Shown one piece after another: positions 58,141 to 64,000 of a stretch of DNA of 64,000 nucleotides. Each line of letters starts with the position of its first letter. Positions within the stretch are counted from its first letter, which is position 1. The stretch comes from Lithobates sylvaticus. Its lineage: Eukaryota > Chordata > Amphibia > Anura > Ranidae. The notes under the pieces were generated by a model. It saw nothing but the letters and a program-made list of their open reading frames with translations. It was not told the origin of the DNA and ran no database searches. The DNA is taken from the NCBI GenBank assembly GCA_028564925.1, contig CM053026.1:135608031-135672030 (forward strand). Direction: 5' to 3'. The position numbers and the translations under genes were made by a program.

Positions 58141-61100
58141 CCAACACTTAAAGCGGAGTTCCACCCAAAAGGGGAAACTCTGCTTGTTGGCTTCCTTGTG
58201 ACAGCAATAAAAGTTATCAGATTTTTTGTGATGTCACCAACCGGTGCATGCTGGGTTGATGATGTCACAAGGGGGCAGTGCTACCAGATGACATCACTAG
58301 GTGGCCCTGCCCCTTACCTATTTAGGAATTGTTAGACAGAGGAGCAGGCATTGGAACAGTTTGCCTTCATCGTGGGCAGCGGTGCGACAGGTGTCGTGAT
58401 TGACTATGGAACTACATCGGGGACATTGTTTTTTTTTTTTTTTTTTAATAAAGAAATAGTCAAAAATTGCCTCCAATCTTTATTTGTTTTTGACACTTTT
58501 TTTTGTAGGGGTAGTAGGGGCTTGGGGAAAAGGAGCTTTGGAGTGGGGTCAGATGATTGGTGCAAATTTTACCATGTAAAATACTTCTAGGAAAAACCTA
58601 TTTGGCGTAAAAACAGGTAGCCAGACTACTGTATTGCCTTTGATGGACTTTCCAGCCTTAAAGATGGATCTCAAATAGAGCTCGGTGGTCTGAGAAAAAG
58701 CCTTAAAAGCCAATGGCACCATGGATAAATTTCCTCGGAATACCTTCATACACTGACAGCTAAAATGCCAACCATCCTCAAAATTATAACTGATGTAATG
58801 GAAAAAATGTTGATGTAGTTATATAAACAAAATAATTACATGAAATAAAATTATATTATGGCTTTTTCAACGTATTCTCTATTTGTTCGATCAATTTAAA
58901 TCTACATTAGTTAATAAAAATATCAACTGTTGTGATGATTGATAAATAAATAAATATGGGATTTCAAACTTTGGAGCACAAGAGAATGCAGTAAATGCAA
59001 TTGTTGTGTGTGTATCCTTGGATGCATTTAAAAAACACCCAAGATCACAAGTGCAGTAGGATGTAGACAACAGACTTTTACTTTTGTCTATATTTTAGAT
59101 TATAAAAATTCAAACAATGATGTTAACTCAAGATTTTTCCTTTTACTTTACCTATTATAGTAAAATTCACTATGTAATATATCAATTCACTATTTTTCAA
59201 ACCATACTGACAGCCCAGAGCATTTTCTGGTTGTTTTGCATCTAAAATACATACTAGATAAAAAAAAAAATCAAATTTTACTAATAAAATTTGTAAATTA
59301 CTAATGAATGTATTTCAAAACACGGAATTGCAATTTGTTTTTGTTTTTTTACATTAACTTTTTTTGAAAAAGCAGCAAATTCATATATTTTTCTAAAAAC
59401 AGTTTCATGTGGAAAATAAAAGATGCTTATATACTGTAACTGTGGCCTAACAATTTTAAACGCAGACTATCCTGTTTTAACAAATTATACAATGTAAAAT
59501 TATCTGTAAAAAAACAATTACAATGAATTTTTTTAGGAAGTGCTGCAATGGATTAGACATATCATTAAGCAAAAGGATCTTTAAGAGAGGGGCAAGGACA
59601 CACAGCTGCTAGATGGCTTTGTCATTATCCATTCCTTACTCCCTCCTTAGAGTCGAGCATCTGTCTAAGCAGAAAACAGATCTCTTCTCCCAAAGACTAT
59701 GACAGAAATAGGCTGCATTTGTAAGGCTGTGCCCAATCAGTAGCAATATGCATAGTAATATGTGACACAGCTCAAGTAATGAAGTTCCCAGCGTGGTACC
59801 TGGAACCTTATCCTCTGGTGGAACATGATTTATTTGTGCTGTTGTGAGGAAGGACAGAGAGGGCTTACACTTCCTCATAATACCTATGAACTCGCATAGT
59901 TAACCTAGAAAAAAATAGAAGAAGTAGCTATTTTTCTGGATGTAAAACAGTTAAACACTTAAGGGAATAAGAAAAATGAAATTACATTTGGTGCCACGGT
60001 CTAAATTATAGATTGTGCTATAAAGAATACACGGGAAAATGACCTCAAATGTTATAACTTTATATGGACTGTATGTAATGTGGCATTTTTAACATTCGTT
60101 GCCTTGTTGGTGTTTATGAAGTGGATATAATGAATGTAGTCTGATGTTGGGCCAGTAGGTGTTATCCTTACTCAAAAGACATACTGAATATGTTTCATGG
60201 CCAGAGCATTGGAGAAATGATTTTCTCTATCTTGCATTAATTCTCATCCTCAGCATGACAAATATGTAGGTTGATGCCCTTACAAGTGAGGACTATAACA
60301 AATGATGAACTTGACTACTATTAGCTTATATATTTCCTTAATGGCAGCATATCGCTCATCCACAAAAAAAAAAACAAAAAAACACTATGTTCTAGACTAG
60401 GGAACCATCTTACAAAATAATTGCTTAAACATGCATAACGCTTAATTAACACTCCGAATTCTGACTCTGGACAGTATTGTTATTTTCAGTGCCAGGCGAT
60501 CAGCACAGTTAGCTCTTGGTTCAGGGATTTCAGAGATGAAAACAAGTTCACATTAAAAAGTATAATAATATAGCTTAAATAGAACCATCATTGATAAACC
60601 TGAACTCCATTTTTAATTTTTTCAGTGCTGTGATGGTTTGACTGACAATTACTCAATTATGTGACACTGTATTGAGACAGATATAGCTTTCTTTGTTGTA
60701 CCCAATAACCACTTTTTTATTTATTTGTAAAATGTAAAATAAAATATTATAAGATATATAAAGTAAAACATAAAAAAACATATAAAAAAATATATTAAAA
60801 TAAAATCTAATGACTGACTGCGTATTACATTTCCTGAGGTCCTAAAGTGCCAGGACAGTACAAACACCCCCCCCCCCCCATATTTGTTTAATTTGTTTAA
60901 TTTGTTTAGTTTAGGAGTGTGTACAGTGCAGAACAGCTTGCAGATATCAGTGGTCAGGACTCAGGAGTTAGTGCCCCTTTATGGTGACGGTTGGTGGTGA
61001 GTGTCCCTTTAAATGTTGGTAATCAATGGTATGTATCCCATTAATTGTTGGCAAAAAGTGGTAAGTGCCTCGGTAACTAATGACTGTTGGCTGTCATTGG

Positions 61101-63211
61101 TGCTTTATATCCCATAACATTGGTGATTAGCATGCCCCTTTTATGACCAATATTCTTTCTGCTCTGTATATGCTTTTGCTGGTCAGTGTGCCTCCTTGCT
61201 GTTCATTGTACCCCCTTTGTGGTTAGTGTGCCCCCCTTTCATTGATGGTCAGTGAGAGCAGTGTTACTTACAAAGGAAAAGCATTCACCTGCAAAAAAGG
61301 GGAAGGATTGTTTACATTTTTTTATTTACACTTGTGATTGCTGTGATTGGTTCTTGGTAATCACAAGGCACAGAGGAACTCTGATTGGCTCTGTGCATTC
61401 TGCCTGTTATCTTATGCCAGCTCAGTCAGAGTCATTCAAAAGGTGCACTGGCTGCCTGTAAATGTTTACAAACTATGCTCCAGAAAATAGTGTCCCCAAA
61501 TAGGCATTTTTGCAATGGAGCACTGTTTAGGCGGTCAAAAGATAAAATAATACCAGCTTTTGCTGCAATATTCAACTTCAAACCAAAAATGTATTATAGT
61601 GCAGCTTGCCAATCATTAGATGTTGTGGCAACACCAGTTTTCCTTAATTTGCCTTTCACCTGGTGATCTGGCCAGTAACATGCCTTCTGTATTAGTGACA
61701 CAGTGGCAGAGCAAACTGCAAAATTGTCAGTTTGGGGGGAGGGAAGTTGAAGCCAAACTCGAGCTTTCACATTTTAAAATCAGTTACTGCATACAGTTAT
61801 TTCCTTTGGGGATAAAAGTTTTGCAAGAATGATCAAAAGCTGGCCTTTTTTTTAAATCATTTTTATTCACATTTTACAAAGCTGGTCATTTTAATCACCC
61901 CTGTCAGTGTTAAGTGACTCATCCATGTAACTGAAATATTTCTGCTGGGGAGCTTGTGCTTTTGAAAAACAACAGACTTGCTAGCTGGATCACCAGATAT
62001 AAATAGAAGAAAGAAAGCCTAAACAAGGAAACAAATGCAGACATCACATCTAAAGCCCCATACACACGGTCGGATTTTCCGATGGATTCTGTCCTATCAG
62101 ACAATGTTGTCGGAAATTCCGACCGTGTGTAGGCACCATCGGACAGTTTCCATCGGATTGTCTGACGGACAAAGTCATATCTCCTGCTGGATAGATTTTT
62201 TGACAACAAAGTCCGATCACACCAAATCCGATCGTGTGTAGCGAATTCCGACGGACAAAGTGCTACGCATGCTCAGATCACATTACAAGACCAAAGCTAT
62301 TGGCTACTAGCCTCTACGTAGTCCCGTCGTAGGCAACAAACGTCACCACGTTCAGAATGATCGGATTTTCCGACAACTTTGTCCGACCGTGTGTACGCAA
62401 AACCAACATCTGACAAAGTACGACGGACATGATGCGACGGACCTGGTCCTCGGATAATCCGCGCGTGTGTATGGGGCTTAAGAATTGGTAAGCTGCAATG
62501 TAATACATGTTTGCGTTTGGGTTTAATATTAGTGATTCCATGAAACACATTTCCATGAAATGGGACTTTTAGTCAACCGATTGTCATTTATATCTCACCT
62601 AACTCTATGATCCTCCAAAAATATATTACTAACATATCATCCTTTTATACATACTGTACATTCCCTTTCTGATGCTGCAAATCGATATTATTGTGATTCT
62701 GCGCCCTACTATTTTTGCATTTTTTTGTTATTACTCTTGGAACCTCGCAATAAAGAGTTTGTAAACAGGAGAATTGACCCTTAAAGTGTTACTAAACCCA
62801 GGACCTGCATTCACTATATCTGGTCTCCCACAGTACACAGAACATGGAAATGCATTTATTTTAGTAAATATAAACTGCTAAATACATTTTCTCATCAGCT
62901 GTATATGGCAGTCTTGTGACTTCTATAAGTTCCTTGTTAAAGCTTTTAGGAGGAGTTTTCATACCGCACTGAATGTGCCCTTTCAAGATGCAGGACCCCT
63001 GACCCTCTGTATGGACAGTGCTGATCCTCCCAAAAAAACTAAAAATCCAGAAATACACACCAAGCTGAAGTGCACATAGCCTGACTCCAGTGACTCTGTC
63101 TTATCCAAACATGTTTTGGGGACTGTGGAAGAAGGGGAGGATCAGAGAAGACAGCAACAAACAGCCTTTTTACACAATGCAGATGATTAACCCCTTAGGT
63201 TCCATAGTGAG
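58141..63211 (-). repeat. Right arm of the ~4.6 kb inverted duplication
   Basis: Reverse complement of 17826-22433. It starts at the gap edge (CCAACACTTAAAGCGGAGTT) and ends at TTCCATAGTGAG where an L1 LINE begins. Extra here: a 425-bp MITE (62054-62478) and ~330 bp (~62512-62843), the latter containing a CAATAAAGAGTTTGTAAAC stretch and a TTAAAGTGTTACTAAACCC repeat start. Missing here: the SINE-like insert of the left arm. A ~20-bp indel lies near 60010. Confidence 0.9.
62054..62478. mobile_element. TAA-target MITE, 425 bp, in the right arm only
   Basis: Flanked by TAA at 62051-62053 and 62479-62481. The left arm keeps the unoccupied site (CCAATGCTTAGATGTG, one TTA). It is nearly identical in reverse orientation to 9281-9705. 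The insertion therefore post-dates the duplication. Confidence 0.9.
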
Positions 63212-64000
63212 AGAAGATGGCAGCTTAACTCCTCAGCTCCGTTAAACCTTGGCCTAACTTTCACCCTCTGCGGAGATTAAACCCTCGGATTTCTCACCGA
63301 ATGATGGGCACAGCTTCAAGAGGCTCTTCCACCTCTAGATCGCGATCCCCGAGGGAATTAAACGCCAGGGGACCCCAGAATATACCGGAGCTCTTCAGGA
63401 CACACAGAGCTAACATGGCGACATCCCCCTCACCCCCCTCACAGTCCCAAGACGGGATCATCTTAATGCCGACATCCTCTCCTCCCTCACTACAGGTAAC
63501 TCAGCCTTCACAGCATCAGCATCCCAGCCTTGCGGATCTCCGTACAGTGGCAGCTGACATTAAAGATACCCTCTTCGCCGCTATCACTGACCTGAGACAT
63601 GAAATTCAAGCGATAGCGGGAAGAGTTCATGAGGTGGAGAAGACAGCCGCCATTCACCAGACATCTATCACGTCCATACACCGAACTGTGGACTCTCATA
63701 CTATACACCTCAGGGACTTTCAAAGACACCTCGAGGAATTAGACAACAGAGGAAGAAGGCACAATCTCAGGGTGAGAGGACTCCCCGAAACTGTCCCATC
63801 TGACCGTATTCTCCCTGTGGTGACAGCCTTATTTAATCAACTGCTGGACCGGCCTGAACTGACTCCTATCGACATGGAACGTATACATAGAGCACTCAGG
63901 CCGCGCGGGAAAGACTCTGACCCACCGAGAGATATTGTCTGTTGTTTAACAGACTACAGGCTGAAAGAAGAGATCCTCAGACAGGCTAGAATAAAGCGAC
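63212..64000 (+). mobile_element. L1-type LINE, 5' end, continues past the window
   Basis: It begins abruptly at AGAAGATGGCAGC inside the duplication arm and is followed by ORF1 after an 89-bp leader. AAGATGGC at the very 5' end matches the YY1 site that marks the start of mammalian L1 leaders and is the normal place for a full-length 5' end. The 3' part lies outside the window. Confidence 0.75.
63301..64000 (+). CDS. L1-type LINE ORF1 protein, open to the window edge (partial)
   Basis: RNA-binding chaperone that packages LINE RNA. The frame starts ATGATGGGCACAGC (either Met possible) and stays open for 233 codons to base 64000. The first ~75 residues are Ser/Pro/Arg-rich (RGSSTSRSRSPREL). 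Residues ~80-150 form a heptad-rich, probably trimeric coiled coil (LRTVAADIKDTLFAAITDLR, EIQAIAGRVHEVEKT). The RRM begins ~152 with RRHNLRVRGLPE, the hallmark of L1/Tx1-type ORF1, and continues ERIHRALRPRGKDSDPPRDI then DYRLKEEILRQARIK. No stop or shift is seen in the visible part; whether ORF2 is intact cannot be judged. Confidence 0.85.
   Translation, partial: MMGTASRGSSTSRSRSPRELNARGPQNIPELFRTHRANMATSPSPPSQSQDGIILMPTSSPPSLQVTQPSQHQHPSLADLRTVAADIKDTLFAAITDLRHEIQAIAGRVHEVEKTAAIHQTSITSIHRTVDSHTIHLRDFQRHLEELDNRGRRHNLRVRGLPETVPSDRILPVVTALFNQLLDRPELTPIDMERIHRALRPRGKDSDPPRDIVCCLTDYRLKEEILRQARIKR

Noticed and set aside
57611-58335. Long open frames running through the N run
   Set aside because: They consist almost entirely of undefined residues and are created by the assembly gap.

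Overview
This is vertebrate nuclear DNA from an anuran, most likely a true frog (Ranidae). The call rests on the repeat content as I know it from frog genomes: several Tc1/mariner families, L2 and L1/Tx1 LINEs, Penelope-like and DIRS-like retroelements, and very many short inverted-repeat elements of kinds I associate with ranids (ends such as AGCCCCATACACAC with TTA/TAA target duplications; ends TTAACCACTTCAGCCCC; ends TTAAAGTGGTTGTAA). I found no convincing host exon, tRNA, rRNA or CRISPR array. The window reads as intergenic or deep intronic sequence built from nested mobile elements.

Layout. 1-17 kb: a truncated fold-back Tc1 (1485), four short TTA/TAA or TTAA-type elements, a solo LTR fossil with a clean 4-bp target duplication (4876-5956), two long A-family repeats (8488-11380), one carrying a LINE 3' tail, and an L2 3' end (12180). 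17-22.4 kb: a possible retrovirus-like 3' end, then the left arm of a ~4.6 kb inverted duplication. 24.1-28.5 kb: a three-level nest, a short inverted-repeat element split by a second copy of its own superfamily and by a Penelope-like element with two ~1.04 kb direct pseudo-LTRs. 28.9-31.1 kb: a second fold-back Tc1 containing a SINE-like insert, then an A-family repeat. 32.07-33.77 kb: a 1.7 kb palindromic element with long inverted ends, a head-to-head TATA promoter palindrome, a purine-rich transcribed-looking segment and a cluster of hairpins. 34.5-46 kb: an L2 LINE, LTR-like fossils, Penelope-like tails and an L1 fragment. 48.5-50.2 kb: a complete Tc1 with an intact 340-residue transposase and apparently identical 214-bp ends. 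50.2-57.7 kb: a DIRS-like remnant, more A-family repeats, an L1/Tx1 ORF2 remnant and two more Tc1 copies ending in an assembly gap (57668-58140). 58.1-63.2 kb: the right arm of the inverted duplication. 63.2 kb to the end: the 5' end of an L1-type LINE whose ORF1 is open to the window edge.

Only two coding regions look intact: the Tc1 transposase (48760-49782, minus) and the L1 ORF1 (63301 onward, plus). The inverted duplication is useful as an internal control: each arm carries insertions the other lacks, giving empty and filled sites that fix the boundaries and target duplications of two repeat families.
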